Part shown: piece after piece, positions 32,156 through 41,672 of the stretch
Position numbering within the stretch: the stretch's first letter is position 1
Layout of the letters: each line of letters begins with the position of its first letter
Source of the DNA: Flavobacteriales bacterium
Lineage (GTDB): Bacteria; Bacteroidota; Bacteroidia; Flavobacteriales_F; PHOS-HE28
Assembly: GCA_016703105.1 (NCBI GenBank)
Contig: JADJCS010000014.1
Span: 124,001-188,000 of the forward strand
Direction of reading: 5' to 3'
Length of the DNA: 64,000 bases
Made by a program: the position numbers and the translations under genes
The notes under the pieces: model-generated
Told to the model about the DNA's origin: nothing
The model's database searches: none
What the model saw: the letters and a program-made list of their open reading frames with translations, nothing else

Positions 32156-33970
32156 TTACTCCACCACCAGCCGCTGCACCGCGCAGCGCCCCGCACAGAT
32201 GAGCCGCACCATATAGTGGCCGGGGTCCAGGTGAGCGAGCTCAAGCGGCATGTTCCGGATCACCGCGCTTAGAAGGGAACGCCTGTGTACCATCCGCCCT
32301 GCGAGATCGAGAACTTCCACCCTGGCCCCTGGCCATTCTCCTTCCGCGGAGAGCAACACCATTCCCGCATGCGATGGGTTCGGAACAAGGGTCATCCCAC
32401 TTTGCGATGGCAGCGGACCATCGATCCCGACCACGCCCACGCAGGCACAATCCACCGTCCAGTATTCGTTACTCGTCCACGGGTCCTGATCATCGCACGG
32501 GGTGCCGGGCAACGCGAAGCCGCCAAGCGATGCAGCACAATCGAAGCCCACGCACTGGCACTGGAGGTCGTACTGATCATCGTAGCTCGCCAGGATACCA
32601 TCGTCGCACGCGTTGCCCGGGTATGCGGTGCCGCCAGGTACGCCATTGCAATCGGCGCCATGCACGCAGATCTGAAAGCCGGTCTCGGGCCAGTTCTGTC
32701 CGTTGTCGTACACGCGCACCGAGTAAGCGGCGCCGGGCACCAGGTCGTTGCGCACCAGCACCTCATCGTCCCCATAGCCCCCATTGTTCGCGCACGCGAC
32801 GTAGCTCCCCGCGCAAGTGCCCTGGAACAGTTCCAGCACTGGATCGATCAACGGGTTGGCGAGCACTTCGATGGTGATCGTGGGTCCGGTAGCCGTGAAG
32901 GTGTACCACACATCATCATCCGCCACGGACGCGCCACAGTTGGCCAGTTGGGAGAGTGTGGCGCCCATGCCCGAGCCGCTGGTGGGTGCGCAATCCGGGC
33001 CCACCGCTAGCTGGATCGCGTTCACACACGCATCATTGGGCGCGGGGGATCGCACGCCAACAGAGAACGCGCTGCTCAAAGGCAATTCCCAGAAGTCGTC
33101 CCACACCCGGAAATAGTACGTCTCCCCCGGCACAAGGTCCGTGCGCTCATAGCACTCCGGGATCCCCTCGATGTACATGCCCCAGCAGCCGGCGGCCACA
33201 AGCGCCCCGCATGTGCCGGTGAACAGTTCGATCTCCGGTGTTAGATCTGGCGTAGGATATACTTCGATGCGCTGGTGCGCATCGGTGGCCACGAACTTGT
33301 ACCACACATCGTGCAGGCCGTAGGTCACCCACCAGCAGTCGGCATATAGGCCCGCCCAAGTGGCGCCCGCGACATCACCGGCCGTGAGCGTGCATTCGGG
33401 GCTTGGTGTGAGCAGAACGGCGCCCGAGCATTCGTCGTTCGGTGGCGGCGTGGGGCTCCACACACAAATGCCGAAGGTGGTGCTGGCCGGTACGGTGTTG
33501 TAATAGTCATACACACGCACGCGATACGTCTGGCCAATGTTGAAGTTGGCGTAAGTGATGGCTTCTGTTCCGCCAACGAACGTGGCATCCGCACAGGCCA
33601 GGCTCACCGTGCTGCCGCACACGCCGGAGAGCAGTTCCACCACCGGATCGAAATTCACTGAGCCTTCCACCTGGATAGTGGCCTGGTTCGTCGTGGCCAC
33701 GAAGCTGTACCACACGTCGTCGTTCGCGTCCCCCGTGTAGGTGTTGCAGGTGATCGCCGGTAGGGACTGGGTAGCGTCAGCCACGTCGCCGGTGACGTAC
33801 GTGCAGCTACCGCCCAAGGTGAGCGCAATGGCTCCGGAGCAATTGTCGTTCACCGGTGCCACATCCTCTGCGGCCCATGCGGCTTGCGACGCGCTGATGA
33901 GCAACGCCACCGTCAGAACTCCGACCGCACGTAGCCGCGCGATTCGAGGGGAGGGAGGAAGCATGCGCAT
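32156..33970 (-). CDS. T9SS-secreted PPC-like / Cys-rich protein (short paralogue)
   Basis: A 604-residue surface protein. The ATG at 33970 is used, and the frame extends to a TTG at 33982. Signal peptide about 1-37 (VGVLTVALLISASQAAWA). Three PPC-like units (NDNCSGAIAL, NDECSGAVLL, NDACVNAIQL), then two Cys-rich units (DCNGVPGGTAYPGNACDDG and DCAASLGGFALPGTPCDDQ) and a T9SS domain over the last 79 residues (LVPNPSHAGMVLL ... LDPGHYMVRL). Strong similarity in unit sequence to the downstream 1169-residue protein shows common descent with unit loss or gain. The binding partner is unknown. Confidence 0.85.
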   Translation of the reverse strand: MRMLPPSPRIARLRAVGVLTVALLISASQAAWAAEDVAPVNDNCSGAIALTLGGSCTYVTGDVADATQSLPAITCNTYTGDANDDVWYSFVATTNQATIQVEGSVNFDPVVELLSGVCGSTVSLACADATFVGGTEAITYANFNIGQTYRVRVYDYYNTVPASTTFGICVWSPTPPPNDECSGAVLLTPSPECTLTAGDVAGATWAGLYADCWWVTYGLHDVWYKFVATDAHQRIEVYPTPDLTPEIELFTGTCGALVAAGCWGMYIEGIPECYERTDLVPGETYYFRVWDDFWELPLSSAFSVGVRSPAPNDACVNAIQLAVGPDCAPTSGSGMGATLSQLANCGASVADDDVWYTFTATGPTITIEVLANPLIDPVLELFQGTCAGSYVACANNGGYGDDEVLVRNDLVPGAAYSVRVYDNGQNWPETGFQICVHGADCNGVPGGTAYPGNACDDGILASYDDQYDLQCQCVGFDCAASLGGFALPGTPCDDQDPWTSNEYWTVDCACVGVVGIDGPLPSQSGMTLVPNPSHAGMVLLSAEGEWPGARVEVLDLAGRMVHRRSLLSAVIRNMPLELAHLDPGHYMVRLICAGRCAVQRLVVE

Positions 33971-33979
33971 TGTTCTGCT

Positions 33980-33987
33980 CAAAGTTG
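33980..33987 (-). promoter_or_regulatory. -7 box of the 604-residue gene
   Basis: Minus strand CAACTTTG, 9 bases upstream of the ATG at 33970, within the same AAGATCAACTTTG block as at 32091. Confidence 0.5.
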
Positions 33988-34064
33988 ATCTTCTCTACCG
34001 GATGGGCAATGTCCGGATGGACCCAAGTGCGCCGGGATCGCCGATCTTCTACTACTTTGGCAAC

Positions 34065-35621
34065 ATGCGCGAACGCCTCCTTTCGCTGTTCTTCTTCTTC
34101 TGCGTCGCCCTCGTTTCCGCGCAAGCGCCTTATGTGTTCCAGCAAGCCTTCAATGGTGATGCGGAAGTAGGTAGCAAGTTCGGTTGGTCCTTGGCCGCGA
34201 GCACGGATTGGGTGGCGGTAGGTCTCCCCTTCAGTGGGCCGGGGAACTTGGAGAACGGTGCGGTCGCCATATACGCGACCGCGGACCTTGCCGCAGGGGT
34301 ATACGCGCCGGTGCAGGTGGTCCACGAGAACATCGGCCCGGTGAACGATCAGAAGTTCGGCGCCACCCTAGCCTGCAGCAACACGCTGTTGGCGGTGTCC
34401 AACTGTTCGAAGCGCGCCACCGAAACGTATTGCAATGATGCGGCCGAGTGGGTGTCGCTCTTCCAGTGGAACGGCACCACCTGGCAGGAACTGCAACAAC
34501 TGCAACGCCCGCCCTGGGCCACAGGCGGCACGTACGGTAGAGCGCTCGCTGTTTCGAACGAGGTGCTCGCCGTGGGTGGCACGCGTTCGTTCAACGGGAC
34601 GGTGACACGCGATGTGGTCTATCTCTACACCTTCCAGAACGGCGGCTTCACCAGCCTCCCCACCGATTCGGTCGACGGCAGCCCGTACAACACCTCCGCA
34701 GCGGACGACCTGGGGCACGCCCTCGCGCTCGACGGCAACACGCTGTTGGTGGGAAGTGCGGGAGACGGTGAATTGGGCGCTGGGGCTGGCGCGGTGTTCA
34801 TCTATGACAAGGACCTGGGTGGTAACGATCAATGGGGGCTGGTGCGCAAGTTGCTCGCTTCCAACGGCCGCGCTGAGGATCGATTCGGCTACGACGTGGG
34901 TGTGAACGGGACGCGCGCCGTGGTGGGTGCTCCGGGCCGCGAGCAGAACGGTATGACGGCCGGCATGGCGTATGTCTTCGATCGTGATCATGGTTTCAGC
35001 GGGAACTGGGGGCAGGTGGATTCCCTCGCGCCCCTGGTACCGGAGGAAGGAAGAGTGTTCGGTGCCACCGTGGCGATCAGTGGGGACCGTGTGGCGATCG
35101 GCGCACCACCACCCCCGCTCGGTGACAATGGTATCGCCGAAGTGTTCGCCCCGGATGCGGGTGGTTGGACCCGTGTGCAACGCATCGATCCGTATGCCGA
35201 GGGACATGTGAATTCCGAGAACCGCGCTGCCAATTGCATCGCGTTCAGTGGCAATAGCCTGTTGATCGGTACGCCATGGGCGAGCATCACCCACCCCCCG
35301 GGTGACCCCACCGGAGGAGTGCTGCGCTACACGCAGGATGTCGTGGGGATCAACGAGACCGCGCGCGGATCGTTGCGCGTTTGGCCGGTGCCCTTCAGCG
35401 AGGTGCTGCATGTGGAACTAGCGGCCGGGGGGGGGCAAGGTCCGCTCGTGGTGGAAGTGACGGACGTGTTGGGCCGCGTGGTGCGCACTGAGCGCATCAG
35501 TGCTAGCGGCAACGTGCTCACCCTTGCGCGTGCAGCGATGACCACTGGTTACTATCAGGTGCACGTATCGAACGTACACGGCGATGTGGTATCCGGTCCA
35601 CATCGCGTTATCGCGCAGTGA
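34065..35621 (+). CDS. T9SS-secreted FG-GAP repeat protein (tandem copy 1)
   Basis: A 518-residue surface protein. The start at 34065 gives the signal peptide MRERLLSLFFFFCVALVSAQ, and the frame open from 33741 overlaps the divergent gene and is rejected. Repeated beta-propeller blades of FG-GAP type (KFGWSLAASTDWVAVGLPF, DLGHALALDGNTLLVGSAGDG, RFGYDVGVNGTRAVVGAPGREQ, VFGATVAISGDRVAIGAPPPP) resemble integrin-alpha-like propellers. T9SS domain at about 438-518 (VWPVPFSEVLHVEL). A run of nine G (35427-35435) lies inside the sorting domain. First of three tandem paralogues, 7 bases from the next. Confidence 0.87.
   Translation: MRERLLSLFFFFCVALVSAQAPYVFQQAFNGDAEVGSKFGWSLAASTDWVAVGLPFSGPGNLENGAVAIYATADLAAGVYAPVQVVHENIGPVNDQKFGATLACSNTLLAVSNCSKRATETYCNDAAEWVSLFQWNGTTWQELQQLQRPPWATGGTYGRALAVSNEVLAVGGTRSFNGTVTRDVVYLYTFQNGGFTSLPTDSVDGSPYNTSAADDLGHALALDGNTLLVGSAGDGELGAGAGAVFIYDKDLGGNDQWGLVRKLLASNGRAEDRFGYDVGVNGTRAVVGAPGREQNGMTAGMAYVFDRDHGFSGNWGQVDSLAPLVPEEGRVFGATVAISGDRVAIGAPPPPLGDNGIAEVFAPDAGGWTRVQRIDPYAEGHVNSENRAANCIAFSGNSLLIGTPWASITHPPGDPTGGVLRYTQDVVGINETARGSLRVWPVPFSEVLHVELAAGGGQGPLVVEVTDVLGRVVRTERISASGNVLTLARAAMTTGYYQVHVSNVHGDVVSGPHRVIAQ
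35427..35435. repeat. Homopolymer G(9) tract inside a CDS
   Basis: Nine G encode Gly 455-457, 17 residues into the T9SS sorting domain of the FG-GAP gene. A one-base slip would truncate or shift that domain. Confidence 0.9.
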
Positions 35622-35628
35622 TCGATCG

Positions 35629-37131
35629 ATGATGCGCGAGACGAACATCATCCGCGCTTTGGCTTCTCTTCTGCTGCTCGGGGCTGCGCATGTCCACGGG
35701 CAGGTGTGGTCAGAACGCATCGTGCAAGCCCCATCGGATGTCACCCCCAGCGGCCTCTTCGGTTGGAGTGTGAGCTTGGACGGTGATCTTTTGCTGGTCG
35801 GCGCGCCCGGCACTACGGACCTCGGTGCCCAGAGCGGCGCTGCGTATCTGTTCCAACGCAACACCGGCGGTCAGGACCAATGGGACCTTCTGCGGAAACT
35901 GGTGCCCATCGGGGTCACGCCCGGTGCCCGCTTCGGTACGTCCGTGCTGCTGCGCGATGGACGTGCGCTCGTAGGGGCGCCTTCGGATATCGTGAACGGG
36001 ATCGCTCTGGGTGCATTGTATGTTTTTGAGGAGGATGCTGGTGGGACCGGCAATTGGGGTTTTGTGCAGCGCGTGTTCGCTCCCAACGGATCCTCCGGCA
36101 TGCATTTCGGCGAAGCCTTCAGCTTGGGGGACCTGTTGGTAGTGGGTGCTCCGGACTACGATGTGGATCCGAACAACGCGTTCAACGTGATCGGTGGATC
36201 GGCCGCTTTCGTCACCGACCTTCAAGGACAGTTCCTCTTCGTTGACCTGTACGATCGCGGTGGCGTGGGGCGCAGCCAAGCCGTATTCGCGGACCGCTGC
36301 TTCACACCGAACGGTGCGTCATGCGCCATCACCCCGCTGGATTCCCTGGTACAGGACACCATTCTCTACACCCCGCTGCCGGTGGCCGGGGATCTGGTCT
36401 CCACGGAAGCAGCTGGCTTCACCATCCAATCCAGTGGCATCCAGTTGATCGCGGACACGCAGCGCCTGGTCTGCACAGTGGTCGCCGATCCGAACCGCCA
36501 GATACACACCTTCGTCACTCAGGCCGACAGCCTCGTGCAAGAGGGATACATCCTCCCGGACACGGACCAGTTCGATCTCACCAATCGTTTCGGGGAATCG
36601 CTCGCGCAGCTCGGGGACCGCTTGGTGGCGGGTGCTCCAGGTTCACCGTTGACCATGCCCTTGGGCCGGGTGGGTGTGTTCGATCGCGATCCGCTCGCGA
36701 CCGGTGGATGGAGCAGCATGACGCAGTTGGTCCCTTCCGATCCATACTTCGGCGATCTCTTCGGCCAAGCGGTCGCGGTAGCGCAGGAGGTGGTCGCGGT
36801 GGGCGCTCCTGGCCATGGGTTGGACGATCGTGGCCAGGTCTATGTATTCCACGATCCAGCAGCTACTGTGTTGGATACGCGCGAGGAGTTGACCATCAGC
36901 ATCGCACCCGTACCGGCGAACGCGGAACTCACCGTGCGTATCGCGAACGATGTCCCCGGCGAGGTGCGTGTGCTGGACGCGATGGGCCGGATCCAAATAA
37001 CGGGACCGATCATGAACAGCACCGCGGTGATCGATGTCCGCGCGATCGCCGCAGGTCCCTATGTGGTGCAAGTGATCCCACAGGATGCCAACGTTCGCGG
37101 CCGCAGCCTACCACTCCTCATCCTCCGGTAA
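35629..37131 (+). CDS. T9SS-secreted FG-GAP repeat protein (tandem copy 2)
   Basis: A 500-residue surface protein (signal peptide IIRALASLLLLGAAHVHGQ). FG-GAP blades LFGWSVSLDGDLLLVGAPG, RFGTSVLLRDGRALVGAPSD, HFGEAFSLGDLLVVGAPDYD, RFGESLAQLGDRLVAGAPGSP and LFGQAVAVAQEVVAVGAPGHG. An unrelated insertion of about 110 residues (starting near GGSAAFVTDLQGQFLF) interrupts the propeller. The sorting domain covers the last 78 residues (IAPVPANAELTVRI). It starts 7 bases after copy 1, and its TAA overlaps the ATG of copy 3 (TAATG), implying coupled translation. Confidence 0.87.
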   Translation: MMRETNIIRALASLLLLGAAHVHGQVWSERIVQAPSDVTPSGLFGWSVSLDGDLLLVGAPGTTDLGAQSGAAYLFQRNTGGQDQWDLLRKLVPIGVTPGARFGTSVLLRDGRALVGAPSDIVNGIALGALYVFEEDAGGTGNWGFVQRVFAPNGSSGMHFGEAFSLGDLLVVGAPDYDVDPNNAFNVIGGSAAFVTDLQGQFLFVDLYDRGGVGRSQAVFADRCFTPNGASCAITPLDSLVQDTILYTPLPVAGDLVSTEAAGFTIQSSGIQLIADTQRLVCTVVADPNRQIHTFVTQADSLVQEGYILPDTDQFDLTNRFGESLAQLGDRLVAGAPGSPLTMPLGRVGVFDRDPLATGGWSSMTQLVPSDPYFGDLFGQAVAVAQEVVAVGAPGHGLDDRGQVYVFHDPAATVLDTREELTISIAPVPANAELTVRIANDVPGEVRVLDAMGRIQITGPIMNSTAVIDVRAIAAGPYVVQVIPQDANVRGRSLPLLILR

Positions 37132-38738
37132 TGCGCGATGCGAACCTTCTTTTCGTGTGGGGCGTGATCGGCACCGTGCTGTGCGGAACGCCTGGTGCAT
37201 ATGCGCAACAATGGGAGTTGGCCAGCACGGTGCTGGCTTTCGAAGACAGCGAACCGACGGACCACCTGGCCCTGGCCATCGAAGGGGATGTGCTCGCTCT
37301 GGCGCGTTGTACGCCCGCCGGCGGCGAGGTGCGCCTGCACGCGCGTAATGCGGGCGGCACGGACCAATGGGAGGCCTTCGCCGTCCTCACCGATCCGCGC
37401 CGAGGCTTCGGCTTCTCCCTCGATCTGGACCAGGGACGCCTGGCCATTGGTATTCGTGGAGGCACTACTTGGGATTCCGGGACAGGATCGGTCCTCGTGC
37501 TCAGCGTGGACCCTTCGAACCTCCTGCAGCCGGTCTCCTCCTGGGGCGAGTTCACCAGTGCGAACGGACTACCCGGTGATCGGCTCGGCCACAGTGTGCT
37601 CTGGCAGGGCGACACGCTTTTCGTGGGGGCCACCGGGCGTTCGCATCCAAAGGGTTCGGGCGCGGTGCATGTGTTCGCTGCGGACGGGGAGGTGTTGCTT
37701 GAACTGGCGATGTTGCAGCCCGACGCCATGGCGTTCCAATTGCCGCAGATGCGCGAATTCGGCGCCGTGATCACTTGCGATGGCAGGCACCTGGCGATCG
37801 CTTCCCCACGCTCCGGCTACAGCGATGAGTTCCGCAGTGGCGCGGTGCATGTCTACCACCCGGACGCGAACGAACCTTCCGGATGGGCGGAGGAGGCGGC
37901 GCTCTTCGATGATGATATCGTGATCCTCACCGACACCTTCGGCAATGTGATCCAGAACGCGTTCGACGTGAACGAACTGGGCCGCGAAGGTCTATACCTC
38001 GGGGACAGCTTGGTGGTGGCCCACGCTGTATCACCCTACTATGGCAGCTTGGATGAAGAAGGCCTGCCCACACCGGACCTCGTGCCCGCATGTGCCGAAT
38101 GCGGCATGCGCTTCTACCGGCTTGGCACCGATGGTGTTTGGGCACCGGAGGCTCTGGTGGAGTTGCCCGCAGGTCTTGCCCAGCGTGCACGAAAGGGCTG
38201 GGGCATGGACGGACCGCTCGCGTTCGCCACAGGCTACGATACGCTCTTGGATGTGTGGAGCACGGTAGCCTATGGAACGTTCGATGGTGGATCGACCTGG
38301 ATCCCATCGGACGTGCTCCCGGCCCTGGATGCATGCGATCGCTACAACGGCCCGGTCGCTTCCACGCCGCAATGGTTCGCGCGCAGTTCCATCCGTCGCG
38401 GAACGCCGTGTGTGCCCGGTGGTGCAAGCACCCGGGTGATCGTTGAATTGTTCGGCCGCACGGATCCCGTCGCGGTCGGGTCCTTTGTTCCGGATGCGTT
38501 GCTCCAGCTCACGGTCTTTCCCGTGCCCGCGCACGACCGGTGCGTGGTGCGGTTCCCTGCGGTCGGCCCCTGGCGCATGGCGTTGATCGCAGTGGATGGG
38601 CGTACGCTCCGGCGTTGGTCAGTAGCAGGCGATACCGATGAACTCTTCCTCGGTGACCTCGCTCCCGGCATCTACACGGTGCAAGCCGAGCAGGCCAGTG
38701 ACCGGGGCTTTGGCACAACGCGCTTGGTGGTCTATTGA
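37131..38738 (+). CDS. T9SS-secreted FG-GAP-like protein (tandem copy 3)
   Basis: A 535-residue surface protein. The start at 37131 shares its A with the previous stop (TAATG), and the longer frame from 36321 is rejected because it overlaps copy 2 in another frame. Signal peptide MRDANLLFVWGVIGTVLCGTPGAYAQ. Propeller blades are more divergent (RLGHSVLWQGDTLFVGATGRS, EFGAVITCDGRHLAIASPRSG), with a Cys pair in the region PACAECGM. Sorting domain at about 458-535 (VFPVPAHDRCVVRF, LAPGIYTVQAE). It ends 7 bases into the convergent gene. Confidence 0.85.
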   Translation: MRDANLLFVWGVIGTVLCGTPGAYAQQWELASTVLAFEDSEPTDHLALAIEGDVLALARCTPAGGEVRLHARNAGGTDQWEAFAVLTDPRRGFGFSLDLDQGRLAIGIRGGTTWDSGTGSVLVLSVDPSNLLQPVSSWGEFTSANGLPGDRLGHSVLWQGDTLFVGATGRSHPKGSGAVHVFAADGEVLLELAMLQPDAMAFQLPQMREFGAVITCDGRHLAIASPRSGYSDEFRSGAVHVYHPDANEPSGWAEEAALFDDDIVILTDTFGNVIQNAFDVNELGREGLYLGDSLVVAHAVSPYYGSLDEEGLPTPDLVPACAECGMRFYRLGTDGVWAPEALVELPAGLAQRARKGWGMDGPLAFATGYDTLLDVWSTVAYGTFDGGSTWIPSDVLPALDACDRYNGPVASTPQWFARSSIRRGTPCVPGGASTRVIVELFGRTDPVAVGSFVPDALLQLTVFPVPAHDRCVVRFPAVGPWRMALIAVDGRTLRRWSVAGDTDELFLGDLAPGIYTVQAEQASDRGFGTTRLVVY

Positions 38739-40348
38739 TCCGCGGTGCGGTGAACGAAGGGGATGCAGGTGCGCTGGCCGTTCCTGTTTTCCACCACCAC
38801 CACATAGAGCCCATCGCCCAAGTCGGCTACGGGCACATCCACAGTGGTGTGCGTGTTCGGGATACGGATGGGCCCGATCTGAGGTCGGCCCAGCACATCC
38901 ACCACTTTCAGCGTGCCTTCGCCGGCGCCATGCAGCAGCATCCGATCGCTGCTCGGGTTCGGGATCACCTTCATGGCAGTGCTCGTCGCGAACTCTTCAA
39001 GGCCCACCGGCTGAAGGTGCAATTCATCGCTGGCTTCGGCTATGCACGTGGTGATCGGATCGGTGTAGTGGTAGGTGATCACATAAGGTCCGGTCCCCGC
39101 GAGCATCGCGTAGAACACGTTGTTGTACACCCCAGGGCCGCTGAAAAAACCACCGACCGGCGTGGCGAACGGCATGGCGGCGAGCAGCGACAGCACCGTG
39201 TCAGCGGGCAGTGTCCCGTTGGGTAGGTCGATCTGTACGGGAGGCGGTTCGGCCAGGTTGAACCGGACCGTCACAGGCTTGCCACCACTCCCTTCGTCCC
39301 TGTCGAACAGTTCCACTTTCCCATCCCCGTTCAGGTCGCCGATGCGGATCTGGAATTCGGTGTCGATGAAAACGGGCCGGAAGACGAAGCCGCCCGGGGT
39401 CAGGTCTTGCACCGAAGTACCGCCGAAGCCGCCCAGAAGTTCCAGCGTTCCCTCGCAATCCACATTGCCCACACGCGAGTCCCGAAGATCCGCATAGCCG
39501 ATCACCATGGCCCCGCCGGGTGAGCGCAAATTGATGAGCTGGCCTACCACGTAGTCCTGTAACCCATCATTGTTCACGTCCGCCACGGTGTTAGTGTTTC
39601 CGCCAGCCCCGAAAAATTCCAGAACGGTCCACGGGAAGCCCCATGCCACGCCCACGTTGTACGATACCATGAGATAACGCTCCAACCCATCGCCGCCGAT
39701 CAGGTCCAGATCTCCGTCCCCATCCCAGTCGAAAGGAGGGTAGACCGACGTGGCCTGCGGTGCCGCGTACTCGCTGGTGAAGATGCCAGCACCGTTGTTG
39801 CGCAACAGATAGGTCGCGTTCGATCGCCCGACGACCAAGTCTTGGTCCCCGTCCCCGTCCATGTCCTGCGGGTAGAAGGAACGGAGGTCGTTTGGTCCGT
39901 TCGGCGTGGAGATCACCTCGCGGGTGTATCCTACTGGTCCCTTCCGCATAAGCATGAGCGTATCGATCAGGTCGCCAGGAGCGTTCGTCCAGATGCCCCC
40001 CAGCAGGTCTTGGTCACCGTCGCCGTCCACATCGGCGAACTTGAAGGGATCAGCCGAATAGTCCGGACCTTGGAAGCGCACGGTGTCTACGAAGACCGGT
40101 GCAGCAAAGGCCCCGCTGCCATCGTTCACATACATAAAAAGTGAGTCGGGCGTGCCCATCGGGAACTCCGGCCGGTGCAATACCCAGGCGTCGAGGTCGC
40201 CGTCGGCGTCGGCGTCCTGTAGCACCGGCAGCAGGCAAGCAGTGCAAAAGGGCTGCGTGGGGCCGAACACTTGCGCGACCACTGGGGATGCGCCAGCGAT
40301 GGTCCCGAACAGGACCGCGATGATGAGCTGTGGTGCGTGATGACGCAT
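38732..40348 (-). CDS. T9SS-secreted VCBS/FG-GAP repeat protein
   Basis: A 538-residue surface protein. ATG at 40348 with signal peptide (LIIAVLFGTIAGASPVVAQ). Repeats contain Ca-binding-like DxDxDGDxD loops: QDADADGDLDAWVL, FADVDGDGDQDLLGG, PQDMDGDGDQDLVVGR, DWDGDGDLDLIGGD and DLNGDGKVELFD. These are typical of VCBS/FG-GAP_3 propellers. An Ig-like unit follows (about 370-455), then a T9SS domain (VIPNPSSDRMLL, LGDGLYVVVVENRNGQ). It is the last gene of the four-gene minus-strand operon, 10 bases after the lipoprotein gene, and overlaps the convergent FG-GAP gene by 7 bases. Confidence 0.87.
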   Translation of the reverse strand: MRHHAPQLIIAVLFGTIAGASPVVAQVFGPTQPFCTACLLPVLQDADADGDLDAWVLHRPEFPMGTPDSLFMYVNDGSGAFAAPVFVDTVRFQGPDYSADPFKFADVDGDGDQDLLGGIWTNAPGDLIDTLMLMRKGPVGYTREVISTPNGPNDLRSFYPQDMDGDGDQDLVVGRSNATYLLRNNGAGIFTSEYAAPQATSVYPPFDWDGDGDLDLIGGDGLERYLMVSYNVGVAWGFPWTVLEFFGAGGNTNTVADVNNDGLQDYVVGQLINLRSPGGAMVIGYADLRDSRVGNVDCEGTLELLGGFGGTSVQDLTPGGFVFRPVFIDTEFQIRIGDLNGDGKVELFDRDEGSGGKPVTVRFNLAEPPPVQIDLPNGTLPADTVLSLLAAMPFATPVGGFFSGPGVYNNVFYAMLAGTGPYVITYHYTDPITTCIAEASDELHLQPVGLEEFATSTAMKVIPNPSSDRMLLHGAGEGTLKVVDVLGRPQIGPIRIPNTHTTVDVPVADLGDGLYVVVVENRNGQRTCIPFVHRTADQ

Positions 40349-40358
40349 GCCTGATCCG

Positions 40359-41672
40359 TTACTCCAATACGAGCCGGAACGTATGGATGAAACCGGCGTT
40401 GAGATAGGGGTGCTGGCTGCCGATGAGCACACGTTCACCGTTCTGTACAAAGAGGCCTATCGCTCGCAACCCCTGCCCGGACACCAATGTGCTGGTAGTG
40501 CCCAAGGACAGACCAGGCCAACCGAGCGCTACGGTCTCCAGGTCGCTGGTGATGTCGCCGTCGAAAAAAGGAGGAAGCGCACTGCTTTCGTGTGCTTGTG
40601 TGAGCAGTTCCATTTGGCCGTTCACCACCGCTGCGCAGTAACAAGCCACCGTTCGATCGCTCGCCGAAAGACCCGAGAGTACGCGGATCTCACCGCTTAT
40701 GTCAGTGGCCGTTCCGAAGCGCGCAACGAAAGGCTTGCTAACGCTCGCATCGCCCGTATTGGGGCGGGTGCCCACCAGAACGAACGAATCACCCGCCCAG
40801 AACATTTGCTGGGGTTCGGCATTGATGATCGTTTGTCCCTGGTCCTGCAACGAACCGGTGCCTTCCCCGATCCAATCGGTACTGCTCACCTGGTAGCCGT
40901 GCGCGGTGATCGTGTGCGAGGTGCCCGGCAGACCGGCATCGGTGACCACCACCACCCGCCCGTTCGGCGCGCAAGTGAGCGCGTGCAAGCGATCGTCAGG
41001 AGCGGTGAGTACGATGTCCGCTTGCGCGAACGCGCCCGTGCTACCGCCGATCGCGAAGCGGAAGAGCCGGATGCCCGCCGCGCTCGCGGTTTCCCACCGC
41101 GCGGCCAACAGAAGGTCGCCGCTGGGGTGCAGGTCGCACAGCGCGCGAAGCCGTGGCAAGCCGTCAAGGTCCTTGGTCGCACCATCGATGTTCACATGTA
41201 CCGAACCACCTGCCGTGAGGTAACGGCGGAACGGTGCGCCGATGGGGGCGCCATCACGCCCCACACGATGCACGATCACATGCAACCGGTCCTCCTGCTC
41301 TACCTGTCGACCGATCCCCACCACCAGGATGGACCCATCGCTCAAGGGTGCGAAGTCCGTGTAAAGCAGTTCGCTCTGCTGGAAAGTGATGTTCTCCGCT
41401 GTGCGCGGAAGCACGTCCAGATCGATGCGGGGGCCAAGATCCCCTTCGGCGCTCATCAATTGCAGAAAGGACGTTCGGCGATCCACGGGGGAGCCCTTGC
41501 AAAGCAGGATCTGCCCGCCCCACGGGTCGGCCTTTACCGCTGCGCACACCAGTTCGTAGGTGCGGTAGCTGCTTATTGGCGGCGCCTCCTCCTGCGGGTC
41601 GTTCTTCCGGCAGGCGCCGAAGAAGAGCGTGCAACACACCAGTGCGAACGTGCTGTATCGTGCGCCCTTCAT
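40359..41672 (-). CDS. Lipoprotein, propeller-like, unrecognised
   Basis: A 437-residue lipoprotein (lipobox LVCCTLFFGAC, Cys about 21). No named domain is certain. Repeated short strands such as SDGSILVVGIGRQ, PSGDLLLAARWE, PNGRVVVVTDAGLPG and GDSFVLVGTRPN suggest a beta-propeller of about six or seven blades. Its start overlaps the stop of the barrel gene by 4 bases (ATGA) and it is followed 10 bases later by the T9SS cargo gene. It therefore belongs to a coupled envelope operon. Confidence 0.8.
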   Translation of the reverse strand: MKGARYSTFALVCCTLFFGACRKNDPQEEAPPISSYRTYELVCAAVKADPWGGQILLCKGSPVDRRTSFLQLMSAEGDLGPRIDLDVLPRTAENITFQQSELLYTDFAPLSDGSILVVGIGRQVEQEDRLHVIVHRVGRDGAPIGAPFRRYLTAGGSVHVNIDGATKDLDGLPRLRALCDLHPSGDLLLAARWETASAAGIRLFRFAIGGSTGAFAQADIVLTAPDDRLHALTCAPNGRVVVVTDAGLPGTSHTITAHGYQVSSTDWIGEGTGSLQDQGQTIINAEPQQMFWAGDSFVLVGTRPNTGDASVSKPFVARFGTATDISGEIRVLSGLSASDRTVACYCAAVVNGQMELLTQAHESSALPPFFDGDITSDLETVALGWPGLSLGTTSTLVSGQGLRAIGLFVQNGERVLIGSQHPYLNAGFIHTFRLVLE

